Made by a program: the position numbers and the translations under genes. From NCBI GenBank assembly GCA_945889445.1, contig CAMDBX010000006.1, positions 24,293 through 88,292 of the forward strand: 64,000 bases of DNA, given 5' to 3'. This DNA is from Rhizobium sp. Q54. Its GTDB lineage: Bacteria; Pseudomonadota; Alphaproteobacteria; Rhizobiales; Aestuariivirgaceae. Position 1 is the stretch's first letter; every line of letters begins with the position of its first letter. Shown piece by piece: positions 7,425 through 17,503 of this stretch. The notes under the pieces are model-generated. The model saw nothing but the letters and a program-made list of their open reading frames with translations, did not search any database and was not told where the DNA came from.

Positions 7425-7784
7425 GTGGAAAAGAAGCTGAATTTCGTGCGGATGGTGGCCCTGCTTGGTGCAGTGAGCGGCACATCGATGTTTCTTGGCC
7501 TCGCCAGCACTGAGGCCAGCGCTGGTGAACAGCGCCTTCATGGCGAATTCACTGCAACCTACGGCCTGATCCCGTTGTCGGAAGGCTCGGGCGGCAACCG
7601 CGCAGACGCCTCGAAGAGCACCAAGACGGCGAACGCCAGCACGTCGCGCTCGAAGAAGGACAAAGCGCAGCCTGACGAGCCGAAGATCGAAGATCCGCCT
7701 CTGCCAAGCTATGATGGCGACAACGGCGAGAGCACCCAGTCCATGAGTTCCGACGCCAGCGAGAGCCGCGGCAAGAACGGCTAG
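7425..7784 (+). CDS. Small secreted Ser/Lys/Asp-rich hypothetical protein
   Basis: 119 residues from GTG 7425, which has GAGG six bases before it; the track start TTG 7413 lacks a binding site. A hydrophobic N-terminal segment (VRMVALLGAVSGTSMFLGLA) could be a signal peptide or anchor. The rest is low-complexity and hydrophilic, dominated by Ser, Lys, Asp and Gly, with no recognisable domain. The 200-bp gap before it is relatively AT-rich and probably holds its promoter, but I could not fix it. A terminator follows the stop by 27 bp. I do not recognise a family. Confidence 0.6.
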   Translation: MEKKLNFVRMVALLGAVSGTSMFLGLASTEASAGEQRLHGEFTATYGLIPLSEGSGGNRADASKSTKTANASTSRSKKDKAQPDEPKIEDPPLPSYDGDNGESTQSMSSDASESRGKNG

Positions 7785-7810
7785 GACGCAAAACGCCGCC
7801 ACAGACGATG

Positions 7811-7835
7811 AAAGCGCCCGCTGGGCGCTTTTTTG
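7811..7835 (+). terminator. Rho-independent terminator
   Basis: AAAGCGCCC-GCT-GGGCGCTTTTTT, directly after the small secreted protein gene. Confidence 0.85.
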
Positions 7836-7870
7836 TTGTCTGCCGTGCGCCGCCAAACACCTCCCCAATG

Positions 7871-7901
7871 CAAAAAGCCCGGCCGCTGGGGCCGGGCTTT
7901 T
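7871..7901 (-). terminator. Terminator of rpmE
   Basis: Symmetrical AAAAGCCCGGCC-5-nt loop-GGCCGGGCTTTT. On the minus strand it follows the rpmE stop by about 25 bases and ends in a T-run. It can also act on the plus strand. Confidence 0.8.
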
Positions 7902-7925
7902 CGATGACCGTCAAGAGACGATAAC

Positions 7926-8147
7926 TTACTTGTTGAGGAACGAAAACTTCTGATTGAACTTGGACACGCGGCCGCCACGGTCAAGCAGGGTCTGCTGGCC
8001 GCCGGTCCAGGCCGGATGCGACTTCGGGTCGATGTCGAGGTTCATCGTGTCGCCTTCCTTGCCCCAGGTGGTGCGGGTCTTGAAGGTGGTGCCGTCAGTC
8101 ATGACCACGTTGATCATGTGGTAGTCGGGATGGATGCCTTGCTTCAT
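7926..8147 (-). CDS. rpmE: 50S ribosomal protein L31 (zinc-free type)
   Basis: 73 residues beginning [20 protein letters not shown] and containing SHPAWTGG and [12 protein letters not shown], diagnostic for L31. The cysteines that bind zinc in C+ L31 proteins are absent. The track ORF extends 55 codons upstream without similarity; the ATG at 8147 gives the normal length. It has its own terminator and is divergent from the ABC exporter. Confidence 0.95.
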   Translation of the reverse strand: MKQGIHPDYHMINVVMTDGTTFKTRTTWGKEGDTMNLDIDPKSHPAWTGGQQTLLDRGGRVSKFNQKFSFLNK

Positions 8148-8329
8148 GGCGAAAACTCTCTCGATGGCGGGAAACGCCCCGCACAGGGACTTCCGAATTC
8201 CGGGTTCGGGCGGGGCTATACAGGAGATGCCGGAGGGGCGCAAGACCGCCGGTTCCGGCCTGGGGAAAGCCTCCGGAAGCCGGCACCACCCCGCTTCCAT
8301 TCTGCGGATCATACGCTAGAACACGGCTC

Positions 8330-10123
<1,794 letters not shown>

Positions 10124-10144
10124 CACCTCTCCTTCCTTCACCTT

Positions 10145-10172
10145 CGCCCGGCTCGACCGGGCGATCCTTTTT
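10145..10172 (+). terminator. Rho-independent terminator
   Basis: CGCCCGG-CTCGA-CCGGGCG followed by ATCCTTTTT. It also forms the left arm of an extragenic repeat described separately. Confidence 0.65.
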
Positions 10173-10216
10173 GGCGGCAGCAAAAGATGCCCCGGTCAAG
10201 CCGGGCAAGCTGAAGT
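10145..10216 (+). repeat. Extragenic bipartite palindromic repeat, copy B1
   Basis: Two GC palindromes (CCCGG-CTCGA-CCGGG and GCCCCGG-TCAA-GCCGGGC) are joined by TCCTTTTTGGCGGCAGCAAAAGATG. The linker and right palindrome recur at 15694, 21303 and 40312. The rest of the gap to 10341 holds nothing recognisable. Confidence 0.6.
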
Positions 10217-10341
10217 GAGTGGTGAAGGGACCGCTGAATGCGGTAGGGTGGCGCTAGGAAGCCTTTCCCTGGTTCTCGGCTAGGGGACTACCAGCCGGGG
10301 TCGCTGCCCAAAAACAATCGTTACAAACCCTGCTGCAAGCC

Positions 10342-11373
10342 TCACCGCTCCGTCAGCTTCAGTTCGATGCGGCGGTTCCGCGATTTCGCTTCTTCGGTCG
10401 AGCCCGGATCAATCGGCTGGAACTCGCCGAAGCCTGCCGCCACCAGGTGCTGCGGCGCCACGCCGTTGGCGATGAGGAAATTCACCACGGCAATGGCGCG
10501 GGCCGAGGACAGTTCCCAGTTGGACTTGAACTGCGGCGACTGGATCGGGTCCACGTCAGTGTGGCCATCGACGCGCAGCACCCAGGCGATGTCCGGCGGG
10601 ATCTCCCGTTCCAGCTGCTTCAGCGCATCGGCGAGCTTCATCATCTCGGCCTGGCCTTCCGGGTTCAGCGTCGCCTGACCCTTGGGGAACAGCACTTCCG
10701 CCTGAAACACGAAGCGGTCGCCCACCACGAGAATGTCCGACCGTTGCGACAGGATCTGCCGGAGCCTGCCGAAGAACTCAGAGCGATAGCGCGTCAGTTC
10801 CTGCACGCGCTGGGCCAGGGCCGAGTTCAGCCGCTTGCCGAGGTCGGCGATCTGCGCCTCGGACTGGCGGTTCTTGGTCTCGGCGTCGGTGAGCAGCCCG
10901 TTCAGCGTCTCCAGCTGGCGGCGCATCGCGGCGATCTGCTGGTTGAGCAATTCGATCTTGGCCAGCGCCTCGGACGAGATGCTCTTTTCCTTGTCGAGCG
11001 ACGTCTGCAGGCCGGCGATGGTGACGGTGGCGGCATCGCCCTTCGCACCCGCTCCTTGAAGCAGCGATGTGAGATCCGCCGTCTTGCCCTTCTCCACCGC
11101 AAAATCGTCCTGCAGTGCGGAGAGCGAGGATTCAACCTCCGCCTTGGCGGCCTTCTCAAGCGCCAGCAATTGCGTCAGCTCGGCGATCTGGGCACGCAGC
11201 TGGCCCAGTGCGGAATCCTGCCCGGAAATCTGCCGCGCCAGCAGGAACTGCGAAACGATGAAGACGGACAGCAAAAAGGTGATGACCAGCAACAGCTGCG
11301 CCATGGCATCGACGAAGCCCGGCCAGTAGGCATCCTCCGCGCCGCGCCCTCTGCGCCGGTTGAGACCTGCCAT
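10342..11373 (-). CDS. OmpA/MotB-like peptidoglycan-binding protein
   Basis: 343 residues. One membrane helix near residues 20-45 (DAMAQLLLVITFLLSVFIVSQFLL), a long coiled coil from about 50 to 200, then an OmpA-like peptidoglycan-binding domain (LRVDGHTDVDPI, NWELSSARAIAVVNFL, GFGEFQPI, RNRRIELKL). The ATG directly follows the stop of the MotA/ExbB-like gene. This is the stator-like architecture of MotB or a TolR analogue, but no flagellar genes are nearby. It probably forms an ion-channel complex linking inner membrane to cell wall. Confidence 0.85.
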   Translation of the reverse strand: MAGLNRRRGRGAEDAYWPGFVDAMAQLLLVITFLLSVFIVSQFLLARQISGQDSALGQLRAQIAELTQLLALEKAAKAEVESSLSALQDDFAVEKGKTADLTSLLQGAGAKGDAATVTIAGLQTSLDKEKSISSEALAKIELLNQQIAAMRRQLETLNGLLTDAETKNRQSEAQIADLGKRLNSALAQRVQELTRYRSEFFGRLRQILSQRSDILVVGDRFVFQAEVLFPKGQATLNPEGQAEMMKLADALKQLEREIPPDIAWVLRVDGHTDVDPIQSPQFKSNWELSSARAIAVVNFLIANGVAPQHLVAAGFGEFQPIDPGSTEEAKSRNRRIELKLTER

Positions 11374-12453
11374 TTACGGACGCTCATCCTCGCGCGTGCG
11401 CGTCGCGCCGCGTGACAGGGGGCCAGTGGCACGGACCAGAAGTCGCTGGATCTCGTTCTGTTGCGTCTGCTGGCCCTGCGCCCACTGGCGCACGATCTTC
11501 TGTTCCTCGCGCATCTGCGACACGAGACTGGCCACCGCGTCGGCCAGCTGCTCGATCGAGTCGGCGTCGCCGCGCGGTGCTGACGCGGAGACAGCAGGAG
11601 AAGACGCCGGCTTCTGGTTATCGATGGTGTAGGTCAGCTTCTCGACGGCGCGCTGCAGCGCCTGCAACTCGGCGCGCAGCAGCTGCGGCGCGATGCTGGC
11701 CTGGTTGGCATTCTGCAGCGCCATGTCGCTGCCCGAGCCCGCCGCCACGTCGGTGATGGAGGACAGCCAATCCTCGAGGTCGATGTAGAACCGGTTCTGC
11801 GCCTGCGCCGCCTTCAAGTCGAGGAAGCCGAGGATCAGCGAGCCGGCAAGGCCCAGCAGCGAGGACGAGAACGACAGGCCCATGCCCTGCAGCGGTGCCT
11901 GCAGTCCGCGCTTCAGCTGGTCGAACAACGTGGCGGACTGGGTTGAGGTTACGTCCAGCCCATCAATGGCGCCGCCGATTGACTGCACGGTCTCGAGCAA
12001 GCCCCAGAAAGTGCCGAGCAGGCCGAGGAAGATGAGAAGGCCGACAAGATAGCGCGACAGGTCGCGCGATTCATCAAGCCGCGAGGCCAGCGAGTCGAGC
12101 ACCGATCGCATGGTGACAGGCGAAAGCACCGTATCCTGGCGATTCTTCAGCAGAAAGGCCATAGGCGCCAGCAGGCCCGGAGGCCGCGCCTGGTCCTCCT
12201 GTTCGCCCGCGCGGAAGGAGTTGACCCAGTTCACCTCGCGGAACAGCCGCACCACCATGCGGAAGGAATGGAACATGCCGAACAACAGCGTGGCCACAAT
12301 CACCCCGTTCAGCATCGGGTTGGCCATGAAGGCGCTCGTCAGCCCCGGCAGGATCACCAGCACGAGGATGCCCACCAGCAGGATGAACACCGTCATATGC
12401 ACGAGGTAAACCCGTGGCGGATCAAGAGGTTGGGTTGCCGCTGGTTCAGCCAT
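11374..12453 (-). CDS. MotA/TolQ/ExbB-like proton channel protein
   Basis: 359 residues. Two N-terminal membrane helices (residues about 18-60), then a cytoplasmic segment and a second pair (SRYLVGLLIFLGLLGTFWGLLETV and GLSFSSSLLGLAGSLILGFLDL) matching the conserved TolQ/ExbB/MotA core. The C-terminal region has coiled-coil character and QTQQNEIQRLL. It ends one base before the OmpA-like partner, so the two form a two-gene operon. It is a homologue of energising stator channels; the driven process is unknown. Confidence 0.85.
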   Translation of the reverse strand: MAEPAATQPLDPPRVYLVHMTVFILLVGILVLVILPGLTSAFMANPMLNGVIVATLLFGMFHSFRMVVRLFREVNWVNSFRAGEQEDQARPPGLLAPMAFLLKNRQDTVLSPVTMRSVLDSLASRLDESRDLSRYLVGLLIFLGLLGTFWGLLETVQSIGGAIDGLDVTSTQSATLFDQLKRGLQAPLQGMGLSFSSSLLGLAGSLILGFLDLKAAQAQNRFYIDLEDWLSSITDVAAGSGSDMALQNANQASIAPQLLRAELQALQRAVEKLTYTIDNQKPASSPAVSASAPRGDADSIEQLADAVASLVSQMREEQKIVRQWAQGQQTQQNEIQRLLVRATGPLSRGATRTREDERP

Positions 12454-12535
12454 TTTCAGTCCCGTCGCAAGGCGCGTTTGCTTATCGGGGCAAATCTAGA
12501 CGATTGCGCGGCGAAGGGGGAGCGACTTTTCACAT

Positions 12536-14062
12536 TCAGGCCGCCGGCCGCCGGGCCGCCACCAGCGCCGGCAACGCCACCAGGGTGATTGCCGCCAGCA
12601 TCAGCCAGGCCTCGTTCACTGCCAGGGTCAGTGCCGCCCCCTCCACCCTGTCCTGAAGCTCGCCCAGAGCCTCGACATCCATCGAGCCCCCCGACAGGGT
12701 CGCGAAATCGTCGAGCGGAATGCCCACGAAGGCCGCCGCGTCAGCGTTGCCCGCCTTCATCTGCGCGACCAGCCGCTCGCCCAGCACGGGCGCCCGGCCA
12801 TAGAGCACCGTGTCGATAAGCGCGATGCCGATGGCGCCGCCAAGGTTGCGCATCAGGTTGAACAACCCGCTGGCGTCAGGAACCCGGGCATCCTCCAGCA
12901 AGCCCAGCGCCAGCCGCGTCGGCGGCAGCAGGCAGAACATGATTGCCGCCCCGCGCACCACCTGTGGCCAGAACATCTGGTCGAAGTCGGTCTCCGGTGT
13001 CTGAAAGAAGCTGAGGCCCAGCCCGACGCCGAAGACCAGGAAGCCAACGCCCGACAGCAGCCGCGGATCGAGGCGCTTGTCCAGTTGCACTGCGATTGGC
13101 GCAACAAGTAACTGTGTGGCGCCCGTCACCAGCATGATGCGCCCGATCTCCAGCGCCCCGTGCCCGCGCACGAAGGCGAGGAAAACGGGCATCAGGTAAA
13201 CCGACCCGAACAGGCCCACGCCCAGCGCAAAGCTGAGGCAACAACCGACGCGAAAATTCCGGTCGCGGAACAACCGCAGTTCGGCCAGCGGGTGCGGCCC
13301 CTTGAGCGAGCGCGCCACGAAGCCCGCCGCCGACGCCATGCTCAGCGCCAGCAGCGAAACGACGGCGCCGGACAACCACCCGCGGTCTGGCGCCTGCTTT
13401 AAGCCGATTTCCAGTGCGGCCAGCGCGGTGGCAAGCATCAGCAAGCCGGCAAGGTCCAGCCGGCGCAACTCGCCCCCATTGACGGCGGAACGCGGCAGGC
13501 AGAACGCCGCCACCACCGCCGCCACGATGCCGGGAACGATGTTGATCAGGAACAGCATGTGCCATGACCACACCTCGGTCACCCACCCACCCACCACTGG
13601 CCCGACGGTGGGTGCCAGCACCGCCAATACGCCGGCAATGGTCGTGGCCAGCCCCTGCTGCTTCACCGGAAACAGCAGGAACACGGCAGAAAACACGGCG
13701 GGGATGAGCGAGCCGCCGGAGAAGCCCTGCACCACGCGCCAGAAGATCAGGCTCTCGAAATCCGTGCTCCAGGCGCAGCCTGCGGAGGCCAGCGTGAATG
13801 CCGAGATCGACACGATGAACAGCCAGCGCATGCCGAGCAGCCGGGTCAGGAAGCCGGTGAGCGGAATGGCGATGATCTCGGCAATGAGATAGGCGGTCTG
13901 GATCCAGCTCATCAGTTCCGGCGCGATGCCAAGCGCCTGCTGGATGTTGGGCAGCGATGTGGCCACCACCTGAATGTCGAGGATGGCCATGAACATGCCG
14001 AGCGCCATCACGGCGAAACCCGCCCATGTGGCGGGAGATGTGCGCTCAGGCGCCGTGTTCAC
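12536..14062 (-). CDS. DHA2-family MFS efflux transporter
   Basis: About 508 residues and 14 predicted membrane helices. It shows DHA2 motifs: FMAILDIQVVATSLPNIQ at the N-terminus, TGFLTRLLGMRWLF (loop 2-3) and the motif C-like VLAVLAPTVGPVVGGWV. The track ORF begins upstream, but GTG 14062 overlaps the previous gene's stop (GTGA), which suggests coupling and sets the start (MNTAPERTSPATW). Proton-driven export is expected. As the last gene of the polyketide synthase operon, it is probably the exporter of the cluster's product or its resistance pump. Confidence 0.9.
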   Translation of the reverse strand: MNTAPERTSPATWAGFAVMALGMFMAILDIQVVATSLPNIQQALGIAPELMSWIQTAYLIAEIIAIPLTGFLTRLLGMRWLFIVSISAFTLASAGCAWSTDFESLIFWRVVQGFSGGSLIPAVFSAVFLLFPVKQQGLATTIAGVLAVLAPTVGPVVGGWVTEVWSWHMLFLINIVPGIVAAVVAAFCLPRSAVNGGELRRLDLAGLLMLATALAALEIGLKQAPDRGWLSGAVVSLLALSMASAAGFVARSLKGPHPLAELRLFRDRNFRVGCCLSFALGVGLFGSVYLMPVFLAFVRGHGALEIGRIMLVTGATQLLVAPIAVQLDKRLDPRLLSGVGFLVFGVGLGLSFFQTPETDFDQMFWPQVVRGAAIMFCLLPPTRLALGLLEDARVPDASGLFNLMRNLGGAIGIALIDTVLYGRAPVLGERLVAQMKAGNADAAAFVGIPLDDFATLSGGSMDVEALGELQDRVEGAALTLAVNEAWLMLAAITLVALPALVAARRPAA

Positions 14063-14553
14063 GGCGGCGTGCCGGCCAGTGCCGCAGCCTCGGCACGGAT
14101 GCGGATGGTCAGGATCGCCGCATTGGCGATCGAGAAGATGATGGCGAACCACCACAACCCGAAGCACAGCGGCAGCACCGCGATCTCACCGATGACCACA
14201 AGGTAGTTGGGGTGCGACACCAAACGGTACGGCCCCTTCGCCACCAGAGGTGCGCCGGGCAATACGATGATGCGCGTCGTCCAGCGCGGCCCCAGCGTCG
14301 CCAGCACCCACAGGCGACCCGCCTGCAGCAGCACGAAGACGCCGAACCAGAACGGGGATACCGGCTGCGACGCGCCGAAGACCCACAACCCGGCGAGCCA
14401 CAGCGCATGCATCACCACGATCAGCGGATAGTGCCCCGGCGCATGCTCCACAGCACCTTGCGCCAGCAACGCGCGGGTGTTGCGCCGCGCCAGCACCAGT
14501 TCGGCGAGGCGCTCGAGCGTCACGAAGGCGAGAAGCAGGATGGCGGGGGTCAT
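14059..14553 (-). CDS. Isoprenylcysteine carboxyl methyltransferase-like membrane enzyme
   Basis: 164 residues with four to five hydrophobic segments. The SAM-binding ICMT signature is present: GPYRLVSHPNYLVVIGE near residue 105 (the RHPxY-type motif), plus WTTRIIVLPGAPLV. It overlaps the polyketide synthase stop by four bases (ATGA) and its own stop overlaps the MFS start. In Bacillus (BpsB) and Streptomyces (SrsB), homologues beside type III polyketide synthases O-methylate alkylpyrones or alkylresorcinols. I infer the same job here. Confidence 0.85.
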   Translation of the reverse strand: MTPAILLLAFVTLERLAELVLARRNTRALLAQGAVEHAPGHYPLIVVMHALWLAGLWVFGASQPVSPFWFGVFVLLQAGRLWVLATLGPRWTTRIIVLPGAPLVAKGPYRLVSHPNYLVVIGEIAVLPLCFGLWWFAIIFSIANAAILTIRIRAEAAALAGTPP

Positions 14554-15596
14554 GCGGCCAGCAGTGTGGCAGTGGCAGCGCTGAAGCCCGGCCCCATCGC
14601 CGTCATCAGCGTGCGCCTGGGCAGCCCGCTCGCCAGGGCGCGCTCCAGCACGAAGAACACGGTGGGTGCGGACATGTTGCCATATTCTTCCAGCACGGCG
14701 CGCTCATCCGCCAGAAGGCCTTGCGGCAGCGACAGGGCGCGCTCGAGTGCGGTCACCACTTTCGCTCCGCCCGGATGGCAGACGTAGCGATCGACATCGG
14801 TGAGGCTCAGGCCACTCTGTTCCAGCATGGCGCGTGCCGCCGGGCCGAAATGTTCCTCGGCGAAGGGCGGAATGGATCGGTCGAAAATCACGCCGAGGCC
14901 CTCTGCATCAACTGACCAGCCCATGATGTCCAGCGTGTCGGGCCAGGTGTATTGAGCGGTGGATTCAATTTCTGCAACGCCGTTGTCGTCGGCCCGCAGC
15001 ACGAGGGCCGCCGCGCCATCGCCGAACAGCGCGGTGGCCACCACATTGGCCTTGGTCAACTGGTCGCTCCGGAACGAGAGCGTGCACGTCTCGACGGCCA
15101 CCAGAAGTACGTTGGCCCCGGGCCGGGACTGCGCCAGCCGCGCCGCGATCGACAGGCCCGAAACGCCGCCCGCACAACCAAGCCCGAACACCGGCACGCG
15201 CTCCACACCAGCCTTGAAGCCCATCTCGCCCGCCACACGCGCGTCGAGGCTGGGCGTGGTGATGCCGGTGGAGGAAACAGTGACGACGGTGTCGATCTCG
15301 GATGCCTTCAACCCGGCCTTGCCCAGCGCCTGACGTGCCGCATCGATGAACATCGCGCAGGCCCCGTCGACATAAGCCGCACTCCGTTCGGGCCAGCCGA
15401 GCGGCTGCATGTACCATTCGATGGGCCGCACGGCGCGGCGTCGGCGGATGCCGGACGTCATGAACACACCCGCAACCTGGTCAAACTCCGCGAAGCGCCC
15501 GCTGAAGGCGGAGGTTGCGAAGGAGGCCGCGTCGGACTGGCTGATCACATGCGGAGGAACGGCCGTCGCCAGCGATAGAATTCGGGCATTCTGCAT
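14550..15596 (-). CDS. Type III polyketide synthase
   Basis: 348 residues of the chalcone/stilbene synthase family. The catalytic triad is visible: Cys141 in GLGCAGG, His274 in YVCHPGGAK and Asn307 in EYGNMSAPT. The last residues hold GPGFSA, the family's C-terminal loop. It condenses an acyl-CoA starter with malonyl-CoA; the bacterial members closest in context make alkylpyrones or alkylresorcinols. It is the first gene of a three-gene operon with a methyltransferase and exporter. The 202-bp gap upstream holds part of a B-type repeat; the promoter was not resolved. The product is not predictable from sequence alone. Confidence 0.93.
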   Translation of the reverse strand: MQNARILSLATAVPPHVISQSDAASFATSAFSGRFAEFDQVAGVFMTSGIRRRRAVRPIEWYMQPLGWPERSAAYVDGACAMFIDAARQALGKAGLKASEIDTVVTVSSTGITTPSLDARVAGEMGFKAGVERVPVFGLGCAGGVSGLSIAARLAQSRPGANVLLVAVETCTLSFRSDQLTKANVVATALFGDGAAALVLRADDNGVAEIESTAQYTWPDTLDIMGWSVDAEGLGVIFDRSIPPFAEEHFGPAARAMLEQSGLSLTDVDRYVCHPGGAKVVTALERALSLPQGLLADERAVLEEYGNMSAPTVFFVLERALASGLPRRTLMTAMGPGFSAATATLLAA

Positions 15597-15693
15597 CGTC
15601 GCGGCACCTTGCTTGACTTCGGATTCTCAACGAACTGCTGCGTTGGGTGGATCACAGTCATTCCCTGAGTGGAACTCCCGCCTGCACACTACA

Positions 15694-15771
15694 CCTTGCC
15701 CCGGCCCGGACGGCACATCATTTTCGGGCTCACAAGCAAGATGCGCGGGCCAAGCCCGCGCAACGTGACGT
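15694..15771 (+). repeat. Extragenic bipartite palindromic repeat, copy B2
   Basis: Contains TCATTTTCGGGCTCACAAGC then the palindrome GATGCGCGGGC-CAA-GCCCGCGCAACGTGA. It sits in the gap between pntB and the polyketide synthase promoter region. Confidence 0.6.
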
Positions 15772-15798
15772 CTGGCTGATGAAGCAGGCGAAGGCGCC

Positions 15799-17193
15799 TC
15801 AGTCCATCGCCTTGTTGATCCCTTCCGTCATCTTCTTGGCGTCGCCGAACAGCATCATCGTGTTGTCGCGCCAGAACAGCGGGTTGTCGACGCCGGCATA
15901 GCCTGACGACATGCCGCGCTTGATGAACATCACCGTCTTGGCCTTCCACACTTCGAGAACGGGCATGCCGTAGATCGGTGATTGCGGGTCGTCCTTGGCC
16001 GACGGGTTGGTCACGTCATTGGCGCCGATGACGAAGGCCACGTCCGCCTGGCCGAAGTCGGAGTTGATGTCCTCGAGCTCGAACACTTCATCGTAAGGAA
16101 CATTGGCTTCGGCCAGCAGCACGTTCATGTGGCCGGGCATGCGGCCCGCCACCGGATGGATGGCGTATTTGACCGAGACGCCCTCCTTCTTCAGGTGGTC
16201 GCCCATCTCGCGCAGCGCGTGCTGGGCCTGGGCCACGGCCATGCCGTACCCCGGCACGATGATGACGGAGGCAGCGTTCTTCATGATGAACGCCGCATCT
16301 TCCGCCGAGCCCTGCTTCACGGGTTTCGCCTCGCCCTGGGCAGCAGGACCGGCACTCTCGCCGCCGAAGCCGCCGAGGATCACCGAGACGAAGGAGCGGT
16401 TCATGCCCTTGCACATGATGTAGGACAGGATCGCACCAGACGAGCCCACCAGCGCACCGGTGATGATCAGCGCCGTGTTGTGCAGCGTGAAGCCGATGCC
16501 CGCCGCAGCCCAACCCGAATAGGAGTTGAGCATCGAGACCACGACCGGCATGTCGGCGCCGCCGATCGGAACGATCAGCAGGAAGCCGAGCGCCAGCGAG
16601 ATGGCGATGATCAGCCAGAACCACAGCCAGACGGGGCTCATGTAGAACAGCACGATGCAGGCGACCAGCGCCACGCCCAGCGCGATGTTGATGACGTGAC
16701 GTCCAGGCAGCATGATCGGCGCACCCGACATGCGTCCATCGAGCTTGAGGAAGGCGATGATCGAGCCGGTGAAGGTGATGGCGCCGATGGCCGCGCCCAG
16801 GCTCATCTCGATGCGCGAGATCGGCTGGATCAGGCCATCCACCACGATATGGAAGGCTTCCGGCGCATAGAAGGCGGCGAGCGCCACGAACACCGCGGCG
16901 AGGCCGACGAGCGAGTGGAACGCCGCCACCAGCTGCGGCATGGCCGTCATCGCGATCTTCTTGGCCGCCGTGCCGCCGATGACCGCACCAATGCCAAGCC
17001 CCAGCGCCACCAGGCCGATGACCATGGGCGAGAGGTGCATGGTGGCAAGCGTGGTGAGGATGGCAATCGCCATGCCCACCATGCCGTACATGTTGCCCTG
17101 CCGCGAGGTGGCCGGCGATGACAAGCCGCGCAGCGCCATGATGAACAGCGCGCCGGAGACGAGATAGAGAAGGGCTGCAAAATTGGCCGACAT
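15799..17193 (-). CDS. pntB: NAD(P) transhydrogenase subunit beta
   Basis: 464 residues. About nine membrane helices fill the first 280 residues (with GSIIAFLKLDGRMSGAP). The C-terminal NADP-binding domain III carries VPGYGMAVAQAQHALREM, HPVAGRMPGHMNVLLAEANVPYD and VIGANDVTNPSAKDDP. The track ORF start lies upstream; MSANFAALLYLVSG at 17193 gives normal length and four bases separate it from pntAB. It couples proton entry to hydride transfer from NADH to NADP+, supplying NADPH. Confidence 0.96.
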   Translation of the reverse strand: MSANFAALLYLVSGALFIMALRGLSSPATSRQGNMYGMVGMAIAILTTLATMHLSPMVIGLVALGLGIGAVIGGTAAKKIAMTAMPQLVAAFHSLVGLAAVFVALAAFYAPEAFHIVVDGLIQPISRIEMSLGAAIGAITFTGSIIAFLKLDGRMSGAPIMLPGRHVINIALGVALVACIVLFYMSPVWLWFWLIIAISLALGFLLIVPIGGADMPVVVSMLNSYSGWAAAGIGFTLHNTALIITGALVGSSGAILSYIMCKGMNRSFVSVILGGFGGESAGPAAQGEAKPVKQGSAEDAAFIMKNAASVIIVPGYGMAVAQAQHALREMGDHLKKEGVSVKYAIHPVAGRMPGHMNVLLAEANVPYDEVFELEDINSDFGQADVAFVIGANDVTNPSAKDDPQSPIYGMPVLEVWKAKTVMFIKRGMSSGYAGVDNPLFWRDNTMMLFGDAKKMTEGINKAMD

Positions 17194-17197
17194 GCGC

Positions 17198-17503
17198 CTA
17201 CTTGTCCTTCTTCTTGTACATGGCGAGCATGCGGCTGGTGACCATGAAGCCACCGAAGATGTTGATCGACGCAAGGATCAGCGCCAGGAAGCCGAAGATC
17301 ATGGCGACGACGGATCCGGATGCCAGCGCACCCACACCCACCGCCAGGATGGCACCCACCACGATGACCGACGAGATGGCGTTGGTGACGCTCATCAGCG
17401 GCGTATGGAGCGCCGGCGTCACGTTCCATACAACGTAGTAACCCACGAACACTGCCAGCACGAAGATGCCGAACAGCGAGACAAACGGATCGATCGCTTC
17501 CAT
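17198..17503 (-). CDS. pntAB: NAD(P) transhydrogenase subunit alpha part 2
   Basis: 101 residues, three membrane helices. It includes [28 protein letters not shown], the hallmark of the alpha-subunit membrane part, and the end [21 protein letters not shown] overlaps the pntAA stop (TGATG). The split alpha subunit (PntAA plus PntAB) is the usual alphaproteobacterial form. Confidence 0.95.
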   Translation of the reverse strand: MEAIDPFVSLFGIFVLAVFVGYYVVWNVTPALHTPLMSVTNAISSVIVVGAILAVGVGALASGSVVAMIFGFLALILASINIFGGFMVTSRMLAMYKKKDK

